A DNA stretch of 64,000 nt from Pelomonas sp. V22 (GTDB lineage: Bacteria; Pseudomonadota; Gammaproteobacteria; Burkholderiales; Burkholderiaceae_C). The notes beneath the pieces were generated by a model. It had not been told where the DNA came from and did no database searches. It worked only from the letters and a program-made list of their open reading frames with translations. Position 1 is the stretch's first letter. Each line of letters begins with the position of its first letter. The position numbers and the translations under genes are program-made. Of the stretch, positions 46,075 through 55,634 are shown piece by piece. The stretch lies in NCBI RefSeq assembly GCF_030014915.1, contig NZ_JAGIXS010000007.1, forward strand, positions 248,001 through 312,000, written 5' to 3'.

Positions 46075-47380
46075 ACAGCATGGCGGACTGAATCTGGATC
46101 CGGGTGCCGTCGGGGCTGAAGGTGGGGTGGATGTGGTCGCGGGCGGTGTCCTTGTGGCCGGCGCTGAGCAGGATCATCTCGCTGGTCTTGCGGTCGATCA
46201 GGTAGAGGCCGCGCGCGAAGTCGTCGCCCACGGCCCAGCGACCGTCGGCGGAGCCATGCACATGCCAGAGGCCGCTGCCCGAAGGCGTCTGGCCGACGAT
46301 CTGCATCTCGCGGGTGCGCAGGTTGACGATGGCCAGGCCGGTCGGCTTCTCGCGGGTGCCGGATGGGCCCCAAGCTGCATCCTGGCCGGGGTTGGCGCCC
46401 TCCACGCCGGTGCCCGCCGGGCCCTTGTTCTCCACGCCGGGAATCGGCCGGTGGCCCATGATGGCCAGCGCGACTTCGTCCTTGCCGATGATGGCCTCGT
46501 GCGTCACCCATTCATGCGCGGACTCGGGGTAGAGCGGGCGCAAGCCAGTGCCATCGCCCTTCACGGTCCAGGTGCGCTGCGGCGACTTGCCGCCGGTCTC
46601 CCAGCTGAACACCAGCTCGCTCGGGTTCCACAAATTGGCCTGGATGTGGCCGATCTGGAAGGGTACGGAAACCACATGCTGAATCGCGCCCGTCGACACA
46701 TTCATCTTGGCGATGCCGGTCGGGCCGGCGCCCATATTGCGCGGGCCGAAGGGAGCTTCGATCTTGGTGCCGGGTGGCAGGTGCTTGCCCGCCGCCGCCT
46801 TGGCCGTGATACGGAAGTAGAACCAGTCTTCATCGGCATCGAGCGCTGTGTCGCCCACCGCGCCCAGCTCGGCCGGCACTTCACCGACGATGCGCTGGTA
46901 TTGATCGGCGCTCTTGAGCTTGCCAGCCTTGCTGTCGGCAAACAGGCGGGCGAGGTCCACCGCCACCACTTGCTTCTTCACTTCAACGGCCGGCGGCGTG
47001 CCCTTGGCGCGCGGCTCGGCGTCGCGCAGGAAGAAGAGCCGCATGCTCTTCTGCGCCGGGTTGAGCATGCCGTCGTAGCCGCCCTCGGTGACCTGCACGA
47101 TGTCGCCGGTCTGCTCGTTCACGGCCATCGCTTCGCCGGCCACCATCGCGGAGCGGAAGATCAGCCACTGGCCGTCCGAGGTCCATTGCGGATGCGTCTG
47201 GTAGATCTTGGAATCGCCATGCTGCTGCGTGGTCAGGAAGGTCAGCGGCGTGCCCGTCACCGGGTCGATCACGACCTTGCGTTCTGACGGAAACCGCTTG
47301 CCAATCTCGGCCAGCGCCGGTTGGGCGAAAGCCATCGTGAGGCAGAGCAGGGAGCAGGCGGCGCGCAGGGTCGTGTTCAT
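45992..47380 (-). CDS. Exported PL22-like oligogalacturonate lyase / beta-propeller protein
   Basis: 462 residues with a signal peptide (LRAACSLLCLTMAFAQPALA). The body is a seven-bladed propeller with TolB/WD40-like strands; the N-terminal GKRFPSERKVVIDPVTGTPL and the blade motifs THPQWTSDGQWLIF, GLWHVHGSADGRWAVGDD and DHIHPTFSPDG resemble oligogalacturonate lyases (PL22), which use several His to bind Mn. Canonical PL22 enzymes are cytoplasmic; this one has an export signal, so the substrate may be rhamnogalacturonan pieces in the periplasm. Divergent from the CE12-CE12 operon. Confidence 0.82.
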   Translation of the reverse strand: MNTTLRAACSLLCLTMAFAQPALAEIGKRFPSERKVVIDPVTGTPLTFLTTQQHGDSKIYQTHPQWTSDGQWLIFRSAMVAGEAMAVNEQTGDIVQVTEGGYDGMLNPAQKSMRLFFLRDAEPRAKGTPPAVEVKKQVVAVDLARLFADSKAGKLKSADQYQRIVGEVPAELGAVGDTALDADEDWFYFRITAKAAAGKHLPPGTKIEAPFGPRNMGAGPTGIAKMNVSTGAIQHVVSVPFQIGHIQANLWNPSELVFSWETGGKSPQRTWTVKGDGTGLRPLYPESAHEWVTHEAIIGKDEVALAIMGHRPIPGVENKGPAGTGVEGANPGQDAAWGPSGTREKPTGLAIVNLRTREMQIVGQTPSGSGLWHVHGSADGRWAVGDDFARGLYLIDRKTSEMILLSAGHKDTARDHIHPTFSPDGTRIQIQSAMLSPDGRGMNIVVVPVPGAWLKRPVAVKP

Positions 47381-47465
47381 CGTGTTCGTGAGCCAAAGCT
47401 GTGCAATCTGAGGTGGCGCGATGGTAGCCACGCACCCTCGGAATGCGCAGTGCCGTGAGCGGTCG

Positions 47466-47480
47466 AATCCGAATCGCTCA
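47466..47480. promoter_or_regulatory. Candidate operator between PL22-like gene and second rhamnogalacturonan operon
   Basis: AATCCGAATCGCTCA contains AATCGCTCA, nine bases identical to the motif at 9041-9049 and complementary to 5115-5123 and 9255-9263. It is in the 230-bp divergent promoter region. This is the sequence link between the two rhamnogalacturonan blocks; binding by the DeoR regulator is inferred. Confidence 0.4.
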
Positions 47481-47610
47481 CGATGATGCGTTATTGGTGC
47501 GCCGATGCCTCGTTTGGTGCGAATCCCTCTAGCATTGCCGCCAAACAGGTCATGGGCTGTCCAGCGCGTGGCAACAGGGCGCACAGCGCCCGCATTTCGA
47601 GACAAAGCCC

Positions 47611-49320
47611 ATGACTCTCTCTCGTCAGCTCTGCGGAATCTCCGCCGGCTTGCTTGCCTCCCTGACCTGGCTGTGTGCCCAAGCCCAGGCGCCGCAGCCC
47701 CTGCCGCCTGCCGTGAACACCGACCCGCTGGGCGCGCTGAAAATCGTGCTGCCCGAGCCGGCCAATCCGGCCCTGCCCACCGTCCTGCTGATCGGCGACT
47801 CCACCGTGCGCAACGGTCGCGACGACGGCCAGAACCTTGGCGTGGAAGGCCAGTGGGGCTGGGGCACGCCCATTGCCGCCTACTTCGACGCGAGCAAGGT
47901 CAACCTGGTCAACCGAGCCATCGGTGGCCTGAGCAGCCGCACCTATATCAGCGGCGGTCACTGGCAGCGCTCCCGCGCCCTGCTGAAGCGCGGTGACACG
48001 CTCCTGATCCAGTTCGGCCACAACGATTCGAGTGCCATCAATGACGCGAGCCGCGCGCGCGGAACGATCAAGGGCATAGGTGAAGAGAGTCAGGACATCG
48101 TCAACGAGCTGACCAAGCAGGCCGAGACGGTGCACAGCTATGGCTGGTATCTGCGCAGCTACATCAACGAGGCCAAGGCCCTCGGGGTGAAGCCGGTGAT
48201 CGTGTCGCCGGTGCCGCGCAAGCGCTGGGATGAATCGGGCAAGGTGGGCCGATCCAGCGGCAATGGCTACGCTGGCTGGGCGGCGGAGGTGGCCAAGCAG
48301 GAGGGTGTGCCCTTCATTGACTTGAACGAACTGGTGGCGCAGCGCTACGAGGCGCTCGGCCGCGAGGCGGTGATGAAGCTCTTCCCGCAGGTGACGCCGG
48401 ATGAATCGGTGCACACGAACTGGGCGGGCGCGCTCCTGAACGCGCAGGTCGTGGTGGCCACGCTGCAGCAGCTGAAGGCCGTGCCGGCCGAGTACTTCGT
48501 CGCGGCGGACAAGGTCAAGCTCATTCCCCCGGTGGCGAAGCCCAAGGAAGACGACCGACCCGTGGTCGACGCGGCTCGCGTGGCCAAGGAGGCGCCCGTC
48601 AATGCGCAGCTGCCCAGCCTCTTCATCGTCGGCGATTCCACGGTCAAGAGCGGCGGCCAGAACGGCGCCTACGGCTGGGGCGAACGCATCGCGCCCTTCT
48701 TCGATTCGAACAAGATCAACATCGTCAACCACGCCATCGGCGGCCGCAGCAGCCGCACCTTCCTGACCGAGGGCCGCTGGGATGCGGTGATGGCGCAGCT
48801 GAAGGCCGGCGACTTCGTGCTCATCCAGTTCGGCCACAACGATGGCGGCCGCATCGGCGATCCGGCCATGAAGCGCCGCGCCTCCGGCCCCGGCATCGGC
48901 CCCGAGACGGTGGATGACCCGAAGCCGGACGGCACAAGCGAGTTGGTGCACAGCTTCGGCTGGTACATGGCCCGCTACATCGCCGACGCGCGCGCCAAGG
49001 GCGCGACCGTGGTCGTGCTCTCGCCGATCCCGCACAAGGACAAATGGCAGCAGGGCCGTGACTTCGAGAGCTTCGCGCAATGGGGCGAGCAGGTGGCCAG
49101 GGCCGGTGGCGCGCAGTTCATCGACCTGACGATGCTGGTCACGGCGGGCTACAAGACGATCGGCGAAGAGAAGGTCAACAGCTTCTTCTCCGACGCACGC
49201 ACCCACACCAACGAGGCCGGCGCCCGCTTCAATGCGGAGCGCGTGGTCGAGGGTCTGCGGGCGCTGCCGGGCAACCCCTTCGCTGCCTATCTTGCTGGAG
49301 CCGCCAATGCTGCGCGTTGA
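47611..49320 (+). CDS. Tandem rhamnogalacturonan acetylesterase (CE12-CE12)
   Basis: 569-residue exported protein with two complete SGNH/CE12 domains. Signal peptide to about residue 27 (LLASLTWLCAQAQA). Domain 1 (about 55-300): IGDST with Ser64, NRAIGGLSSRTY, QFGHNDSS, DESVHTNWAG. Domain 2 (about 330-555): VGDST with Ser343, NHAIGGRSSRTF, QFGHNDGG, DARTHTNEAG. Both keep the Ser, Gly, Asn and His blocks, so both look active. They should remove O-acetyl groups from RG-I galacturonate, perhaps at different positions. First gene of the second operon; its last 14 bp overlap the next gene. Confidence 0.93.
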   Translation: MTLSRQLCGISAGLLASLTWLCAQAQAPQPLPPAVNTDPLGALKIVLPEPANPALPTVLLIGDSTVRNGRDDGQNLGVEGQWGWGTPIAAYFDASKVNLVNRAIGGLSSRTYISGGHWQRSRALLKRGDTLLIQFGHNDSSAINDASRARGTIKGIGEESQDIVNELTKQAETVHSYGWYLRSYINEAKALGVKPVIVSPVPRKRWDESGKVGRSSGNGYAGWAAEVAKQEGVPFIDLNELVAQRYEALGREAVMKLFPQVTPDESVHTNWAGALLNAQVVVATLQQLKAVPAEYFVAADKVKLIPPVAKPKEDDRPVVDAARVAKEAPVNAQLPSLFIVGDSTVKSGGQNGAYGWGERIAPFFDSNKINIVNHAIGGRSSRTFLTEGRWDAVMAQLKAGDFVLIQFGHNDGGRIGDPAMKRRASGPGIGPETVDDPKPDGTSELVHSFGWYMARYIADARAKGATVVVLSPIPHKDKWQQGRDFESFAQWGEQVARAGGAQFIDLTMLVTAGYKTIGEEKVNSFFSDARTHTNEAGARFNAERVVEGLRALPGNPFAAYLAGAANAAR

Positions 49321-52300
49321 TCGGATGCGAGGCCTGCTGGCCGGCTTCGCGATGGGTCTGCTCGCCTTCAGCGCGCAAGCGCAGGACCTGCCGGCTCAGC
49401 TGCTCAACACCGCGCCTGCAGCGACCAAGACCTCCGTTGCGCCGGTCAAGAAGGGCGAGCTGACATACCTGATGTCGGCCTTCATGGCCACCTCGCAGAA
49501 CACGCTGAGCCTGTTCTCGTCGAACGACGGCATCAACTTCACGACGCTGGCCTCCGAGGTCTACACGCCGGCCAAGGAACTGCTGCGCGACCCGTCCATC
49601 ATGCGGGCGGCGGACGGCCTCTACTACATCGCCTACACGACCAACTGGTCGGGCCAGACCTTCGGCATCGCCAAGTCCGCAGACCTGAAGAGCTGGACCC
49701 ATGTGGCCGACGTGACCCTGCCGCTGCCGGGTCTCAAGAACGTCTGGGCGCCCGAATGGTTCCGCGACAAGGATGGCCGCTGGCAACTGGTGATGTCGCT
49801 CTCCACCCAAGGCACCGAAGGCCCGTTCGCCGCGTATTACATGACGCCGCTGGATGCGACTTTCTCGAAGTTCTCGGCGCCGGTGCCTATGCAAGGCCTC
49901 TCGGGCAACTACATCGACACCTTCGTCGTGCTGATGGACGGCAAGCACCACGCCTTCACCAAGAACGAGACCACCAAGCTGATCGAGCTGGCCACGGCCG
50001 ATTCGCTGGCGGGCCCGTGGACCTTCGTGAAGCAGGGCGATTGGGCCGGCTGGGGCGGCCCGTCTGAAGGCCAGGCGCTGGCGCCGATCACCGGTGCCGA
50101 TGGTCGCAAGGGCTGGCGCATCTACTTCGACGACTACACGACCAAGCGCTACTGGTACTCGGACAGCTTCGACGGCTTCCTGAGCTGGAGCAAGAAGAAG
50201 GAGCTTGGCGGCGTCTCGGGCACCGTGCGGCACTTCACCGTGATCGCCGAGGAGACCCAAGCACTTGAGAAGGCGCTGACGCCCAAGGGCAAGGCCAAGT
50301 CCATCGCCTGGGACCGCTACTCGCTGATCATCGATGGCAAGCGCGAGATGATCTTCGCCGGCGAGTTCCACCCGTTCCGCCTGCCTTCGCCCAGCCTCTG
50401 GCGCGACGTGCTGCAGAAGATGAAGGCCTCGGGGCTGAACGCCGTGTCCTTCTATTTCTCCTGGGGCTACCACTCGGCCAAACCGGGGCACTACGACTTC
50501 AGCAATGTCCGCAACATCGAGCGGGCCATCCAGATGGCGGAGGAGGAAGGCCTCTTTGTCATCGCCCGCATGGGCCCCTATGTGAACGCCGAACTGACCG
50601 GCGGCGGCTTCCCCGGCTGGCTGTTTCGCCAGCGCGCCGAGGCGCGCACCGATGCGGCCGAGTACCAGGACGCGGCCGATGAATGGATGACCCAGATCAA
50701 CGCCATCCTCGCGCGCCACCAGATCACCGATGGTGGCGGCACGGTCATCGCGTACCAGATCGAGAACGAGCTGTTCTCGGTCCAGCCCAAGAACATCCGC
50801 CACATGCAGCACCTGGCCGACAAGGCCCGGGCCGACGGCATCACCGTGCCCTTGTTCCACAACGCGGCCTCGCGCCTGCCGGACTGGACGCCCAAGAACT
50901 CGACCGCGCCGTTTGCCAACCCTGGCCCGACCGACCTCTATGCCTTCGACGGCTACCCCGGTGGTGTCTGCGGCGTGGATGCCGAGCCTGGTGCGCCCGC
51001 CCGCGCGCCGGACTGGGGCATCTACGGCACGAATGTGCCCAAGGTCGGCTCACTGGCCTCACCCAACACGCCCGGCTTCGTCGCCGAGATCGGCGCCGGC
51101 TGGTTCGACTACTGGGGCTCGAACGGCACCTACGAATGCACGGCCAAGCGGCAAGGCCCGGGTTATCAGCGCGTGTTCTATGGCACCAGCCTGATCAACT
51201 CGCTGACCATCCATTCCATCTACATGGCCTTTGGCGGCACCAGCTGGGGCTGGCAGCCAGGGCCCATCGTCTACACCTCGTATGACTACGGCTCGCCGAT
51301 CAGCGAGGCGCGTGTGCTGCGCGACAAGGCCTATGTCCTGAAGCAGATGGGCAGCTTCGTGCAGGCCGCCGCGCCGGTGCTGGCGCAGATGGACAAGGGC
51401 GAGGTGATTGCGCCGTCCACCGACAAGATCAAGCTGTATCACAACCTCAACAAGGCCTTGGGAACGCATGTGCTGTTCGCGGTGCAGAACCCTTCGAGCA
51501 ACACCGGCACCGAGCGCTTCACGTTCCCGCTGACGACCCGCGATGGCAGCTACCGCGTACCGCAAGCGGGCACGCTGCAGCTCTCGGGGCAGGACGCCAA
51601 GATGCTGCTGGCCTCGTATGCGCTCGAGCGCCAGCACCTGGTCTATTCCACGTCGGAGATCCAGACGCATCTGCAGCAGGGTGAGCGGGACGTCGCCCTG
51701 TTCTACGGCCGTGCGGGTGAAGACGGCGAGACGGTCTTGCGCTTTGCTTCCCAGCCCAAGGTTGATGTGCTGGCGGGCCAGGCTGCTGTGGCCTTCGATG
51801 CCAGGACCGGCGACCTGCGCCTCAACTATCAACACCAAGGCCTGATCGAGCTGAAGATCAGCGGCGGCGGCCGTGCGCCGCTCGTGCTCTTGATCGCTGA
51901 CGAGAAGACCGGCTGGCAGTTCTGGAAGCTTCATAGCAACCAGGGCGCTGTCTTGGCTCAGAGCGCGGCCTTGCTGCGTGCGGCTGAAGTGAAGGGCTCG
52001 GCGCTTTCGTTCACCGGCGACACGGAAGCCGACAGCGCGTTGCGCGTCTGGGTGCCATCGAGCATCAAGTCCTTGGCCTTCAACGGCGAGCAGCTGGCCA
52101 GCAAGCCACAGCGCGAAAGCCTGCAAGCCTCGGCCCTGCTGAAGGGCCCGGACAAGTTCCTGCTGCCCGACCTGATGCAGCAGGCCTGGACCCGCCGCTG
52201 GGATTCGCTGGAATCCAAGCCCGACTTCGACGACAGCGCCTGGCGCAAGGCCGATGCCAGTGGTGCGGCCTCCAATGTCTACACCGCGCCAGACAAGGGC

Positions 52301-53215
52301 CAGCCGGTGCTGTCGATGAGCGAGTACGGCTTCCACCATGGCGACGTCTGGTACCGCGGCCGTTTCAAGGTGACGGACCCCAAGGCCAACCGCCTGGAGT
52401 TGTTCTTCGGCGGCGGTGGCGCAGGCCTGATCCAGGTCTGGCTGGACGGGCAGTTCATCGGCCAGCAAGACCACGACACCGGCCGGCCGTTCCCGGAGAC
52501 GACCGACACCTTCCGCAAGACGCTGCAAGACCTGACCCCGGGCGAGCATGTCCTGTCGGTCCTGGTGCGCAACAACTCGCACAACTGGGACCTGTTTGCC
52601 GACGACGTGCACAAGGAAGCGCGCGGCCTGATCTCGGCCTCGCTGACCACGCGCAGCGGCCAGCGCTTCGCCACGCCCATCGCCTGGAGGATCCAGGGCA
52701 ACAAGGGCGGTGAGGACATTGCCGACCTGGTGCGCGGCCCGATGAACAGCGGCGGTCTTTATGGCGAGCGCATGGGCTGGCACCTGCCGGCCGCGCGCGA
52801 CCGCGACTTCAAGACCGGCTGGGAGTCGGCCTCCCCCAGCGCCGCACCGCCCGCACCGGGCAGCTACTGGCTGCGCACCACCTTCAAGCTGGACCTGCCC
52901 CAGGGCCACGACATCCAGCTGGGCCTGGCCTTTGGCGACACCACGAAGCCGCGCTCCGAGGTGGAGAACCGCGCGTTGATCTTCGTGAACGGCTGGAACA
53001 TGGGCCAGTTCATCGCCCACATCGGGCCGCAGCGGGTCTTCGTGATCCCGCCGGGCATCCTGAATCCAAACGGCGAGAACACGATTGCCTTGGCGGTCAC
53101 CACCGATGGCCAGGCGGCCAATGCGCTGGAGGCTGTGAAGCTGGTGAGCCTGCATGCGGCGCGCGGCGGCGTGAAGCTCGAAGCCGTGCCTCAGCCCCGC
53201 TACCTGCAGCGCTGA
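49307..53215 (+). CDS. GH43-GH35 bifunctional glycosidase
   Basis: 1302-residue exported enzyme with signal peptide MRGLLAGFAMGLLAFSAQA. Residues about 45-320 are a five-bladed GH43 propeller (LLRDPSIMRAADGLYYIAYT, NVWAPEWF, GGPSEGQALAPI with the likely acid Glu), suggesting arabinofuranosidase or galactofuranosidase action. Residues about 335-720 are a GH35 beta-galactosidase: FHPFRLPSPSLW, RMGPYVNAEL, acid/base Glu488 in QIENE and nucleophile region FVAEIGAGWFDYWG with Glu594. Two beta-sandwich galactose-binding-type domains follow to the end. It would debranch arabinogalactan side chains of RG-I. ATG 49307 has GGAG upstream and overlaps the esterase gene. Confidence 0.92.
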   Translation: MLRVDRMRGLLAGFAMGLLAFSAQAQDLPAQLLNTAPAATKTSVAPVKKGELTYLMSAFMATSQNTLSLFSSNDGINFTTLASEVYTPAKELLRDPSIMRAADGLYYIAYTTNWSGQTFGIAKSADLKSWTHVADVTLPLPGLKNVWAPEWFRDKDGRWQLVMSLSTQGTEGPFAAYYMTPLDATFSKFSAPVPMQGLSGNYIDTFVVLMDGKHHAFTKNETTKLIELATADSLAGPWTFVKQGDWAGWGGPSEGQALAPITGADGRKGWRIYFDDYTTKRYWYSDSFDGFLSWSKKKELGGVSGTVRHFTVIAEETQALEKALTPKGKAKSIAWDRYSLIIDGKREMIFAGEFHPFRLPSPSLWRDVLQKMKASGLNAVSFYFSWGYHSAKPGHYDFSNVRNIERAIQMAEEEGLFVIARMGPYVNAELTGGGFPGWLFRQRAEARTDAAEYQDAADEWMTQINAILARHQITDGGGTVIAYQIENELFSVQPKNIRHMQHLADKARADGITVPLFHNAASRLPDWTPKNSTAPFANPGPTDLYAFDGYPGGVCGVDAEPGAPARAPDWGIYGTNVPKVGSLASPNTPGFVAEIGAGWFDYWGSNGTYECTAKRQGPGYQRVFYGTSLINSLTIHSIYMAFGGTSWGWQPGPIVYTSYDYGSPISEARVLRDKAYVLKQMGSFVQAAAPVLAQMDKGEVIAPSTDKIKLYHNLNKALGTHVLFAVQNPSSNTGTERFTFPLTTRDGSYRVPQAGTLQLSGQDAKMLLASYALERQHLVYSTSEIQTHLQQGERDVALFYGRAGEDGETVLRFASQPKVDVLAGQAAVAFDARTGDLRLNYQHQGLIELKISGGGRAPLVLLIADEKTGWQFWKLHSNQGAVLAQSAALLRAAEVKGSALSFTGDTEADSALRVWVPSSIKSLAFNGEQLASKPQRESLQASALLKGPDKFLLPDLMQQAWTRRWDSLESKPDFDDSAWRKADASGAASNVYTAPDKGQPVLSMSEYGFHHGDVWYRGRFKVTDPKANRLELFFGGGGAGLIQVWLDGQFIGQQDHDTGRPFPETTDTFRKTLQDLTPGEHVLSVLVRNNSHNWDLFADDVHKEARGLISASLTTRSGQRFATPIAWRIQGNKGGEDIADLVRGPMNSGGLYGERMGWHLPAARDRDFKTGWESASPSAAPPAPGSYWLRTTFKLDLPQGHDIQLGLAFGDTTKPRSEVENRALIFVNGWNMGQFIAHIGPQRVFVIPPGILNPNGENTIALAVTTDGQAANALEAVKLVSLHAARGGVKLEAVPQPRYLQR

Positions 53216-53219
53216 ACCG

Positions 53220-55634
53220 ATGATGACGATCCTGAAGCCCTGGCGTATCGCCATCGCGACGCTGGCCCTGCTCAGCAGCCTGGCCAGTGCAGCGCCGCGC
53301 GAGGTCCGGCCCTTGAACGAGGGCTGGCTGTTTAGCAAGAGCGATGCCGGCGCGGCCATGTCGCCCGGCTTCGACGACAAGAACTGGCGCTCGGTGCAGC
53401 TGCCGCATGACTGGAGCCAGGAGGAGCCTTTCAGCGCCAGCTACGGCAGCGGCAACGGCTATGCGGCCGGCGGCGTGGGCTGGTATCGCAAGCAGTTCTC
53501 GCTGGCTGCGGCGCAGCGCGGCCGCCTGGTCAGCGTCGAGTTCGATGGCATCTACGAGCATTCGCAGGTCTGGATCAATGGCCAGTACGTGGGCGGCCGG
53601 CCCTTCGGCTACAGCAGCTTCGCGCTGAATCTCACGCCCTATCTGCGCTTCGATGCGCCGAATGTGATTGCCGTGCGCGTCGACCACTCGCGCCAGACCG
53701 ATTCGCGCTACTACACGGGCTCGGGCATCTACCGGCTGGCCCGTCTGGTCATCAAGGATCCGGTCCACATCGAGCAGTGGGGCACGTTCGTGCGCACACC
53801 GCAGGTGAGTGCAGCCAAGGCCCAGGTGCAGATCGACACCGAGGTGGTCAACGCCACGCCCAAGGCGCAAGGCCTGACCCTCTTGAGCGAGCTGCTCGAT
53901 CCGCAGGGCCGCGTGGTGGCGCGGCTGGAGAGCCGGCTGCAGCTGACGGCGGGCGAGAGCCGCGTGCTGCCGCAGCGCCTCGTCGTCAACCAGCCGCAGC
54001 GCTGGTCGCTGGCCTCGCCCGCGCTCTACAGCCTGCGTCAGCAAGTGAAGCAGGGCGGTCGGGTGCTGGACGAAGCAAGCACGCCCTTCGGCATCCGCAC
54101 GGCGCGCTTCGATCCTGATCACGGCTTCTTCCTGAACGATCAATCGCTGAAGCTCAAGGGTGTGTGCCTGCATCACGATGCCGGCAGCCTGGGTGCGGCC
54201 GTGCCCGAGTCGGTGCTGGAGCGGCGCCTCCTGAAGCTGCGCGAGCTGGGCGTCAACGCCATCCGAACCAGCCACAACCCGCCGGCGCCCGAGCTGCTGG
54301 CCCTGGCCGACAAGCTGGGCTTCCTGGTGCAGGCCGAGGCCTTCGACGAATTCGCGCCGACCAAGCGCAAGTGGATCGCCGGCTGGAACGTGGGCGAGCC
54401 GGGCCGCCATGGCTATGGTGAGTCGTTCGAGGCCTGGGGCGTGCGCGACATCGAGGACATGGCGAAGCGCGACCGCAACCACCCCAGCATCATCATGTGG
54501 AGCATAGGCAACGAGGTCGACTACGCCAACGACCCGTTCTCGCATCCTGTCCTGGGCAAGAAGTACCGGCCCGAGAACCCGCCGGCCAGTGAGCTGGTGC
54601 GCCTGGGCAAGCCGCTGGTGGCTGCCTTCAAGCGCATGGACCCGAGCCGGCCGGTGACGGCGGCGATGGCCCATGTGGAGATGTCGGATGCGGTCGGCTT
54701 TGGCGACATCCTCGACATCGCCGGCTACAACTACCAGGAGCTGCGCTACGCGGCCGACCATGCGGCGAAGCCGCGCCGCGTGATCTATGGCAGCGAGAAC
54801 CGGCACGACTACAGCGCCTGGGCCGTGGTGCGCGACACCGAGTACATCTCCGGCCAGTTCCTCTGGACCGGCATCGACTACCTGGGCGAGGCCGGCCGCT
54901 GGCCGCAGCGCGGCGCGGACTTCGGCCTGCTGGACCTGGCGAGCTTCAAGAAGCCGCGCGGCTGGTTCCGTGAGAGCCTGTGGAGCGACAAGCCCATGGT
55001 CTACATCGCTGCGGCCTTGCAGAGCGCGCAACTGAACGCCTCGCAATCGGGGCAGGGCACGCCGCTGCTGGATCAGCAGCGCCGTGCCAAGGTGGAAGAG
55101 CATTGGAACTGGCCGGCGGGTGCGACGCTCACCGTTTCGGCTTACAGCAATTGCGATGAGATCCAGCTGCTTCTGAACGGCCGGCTGATCGGCAGCCAGC
55201 CGCGCAGCGCGGCGGTGGAGGGCGTGTTCAGCTGGACCGTGCCGTATCAGGCCGGCGAACTGAAGGCCGTGGGCCTGCGTGCCGGCAAGCCGGTGGCCGA
55301 GTTCGTCTTGAAGACGGCCGGGCCGGCGGCGCGCATCGAGCTGGCGGCCGAGACGGCCGGCGACGGCGTGAGCCATATCGAGTACCGCGTCGTCGATGCG
55401 AACGGCGTGCGCGTGCCGGATGCCGACCAGCGCATCACGTTCAAGCTCGACGGCGCCCTGGAGATCCTCGGCATAGGCAACGGCAACCTGGCCGATGTGG
55501 ACGATCCGCGCGATGCCGTCCACGCCACCTACCAAGGCCGCGGCCTGGCCATCCTGCGAGGCCTGCAGGGCGCGATCGAGGCCAGTGCGCCAGGCCTGTC
55601 ATCGGCTCGGATCCAACTGAGCAGCAAACCATGA
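53220..55634 (+). CDS. GH2 beta-galactosidase
   Basis: 804-residue exported GH2 enzyme. Signal peptide (WRIAIATLALLSSLASA); sugar-binding jelly roll (WRSVQLPHDWSQEEPF; GGVGWYRKQF); immunoglobulin-like domain; TIM barrel with RTSHNPP, acid/base Glu432 in SIGNEVDY and nucleophile Glu526 in YGSENRH; then a DUF4982-type and further Ig-like domain. Likely releases galactose from RG-I galactan or arabinogalactan side chains. Starts 4 bp after the GH43-GH35 gene (ATGATG doublet) and overlaps the next gene by 4 bp. Confidence 0.94.
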   Translation: MMTILKPWRIAIATLALLSSLASAAPREVRPLNEGWLFSKSDAGAAMSPGFDDKNWRSVQLPHDWSQEEPFSASYGSGNGYAAGGVGWYRKQFSLAAAQRGRLVSVEFDGIYEHSQVWINGQYVGGRPFGYSSFALNLTPYLRFDAPNVIAVRVDHSRQTDSRYYTGSGIYRLARLVIKDPVHIEQWGTFVRTPQVSAAKAQVQIDTEVVNATPKAQGLTLLSELLDPQGRVVARLESRLQLTAGESRVLPQRLVVNQPQRWSLASPALYSLRQQVKQGGRVLDEASTPFGIRTARFDPDHGFFLNDQSLKLKGVCLHHDAGSLGAAVPESVLERRLLKLRELGVNAIRTSHNPPAPELLALADKLGFLVQAEAFDEFAPTKRKWIAGWNVGEPGRHGYGESFEAWGVRDIEDMAKRDRNHPSIIMWSIGNEVDYANDPFSHPVLGKKYRPENPPASELVRLGKPLVAAFKRMDPSRPVTAAMAHVEMSDAVGFGDILDIAGYNYQELRYAADHAAKPRRVIYGSENRHDYSAWAVVRDTEYISGQFLWTGIDYLGEAGRWPQRGADFGLLDLASFKKPRGWFRESLWSDKPMVYIAAALQSAQLNASQSGQGTPLLDQQRRAKVEEHWNWPAGATLTVSAYSNCDEIQLLLNGRLIGSQPRSAAVEGVFSWTVPYQAGELKAVGLRAGKPVAEFVLKTAGPAARIELAAETAGDGVSHIEYRVVDANGVRVPDADQRITFKLDGALEILGIGNGNLADVDDPRDAVHATYQGRGLAILRGLQGAIEASAPGLSSARIQLSSKP

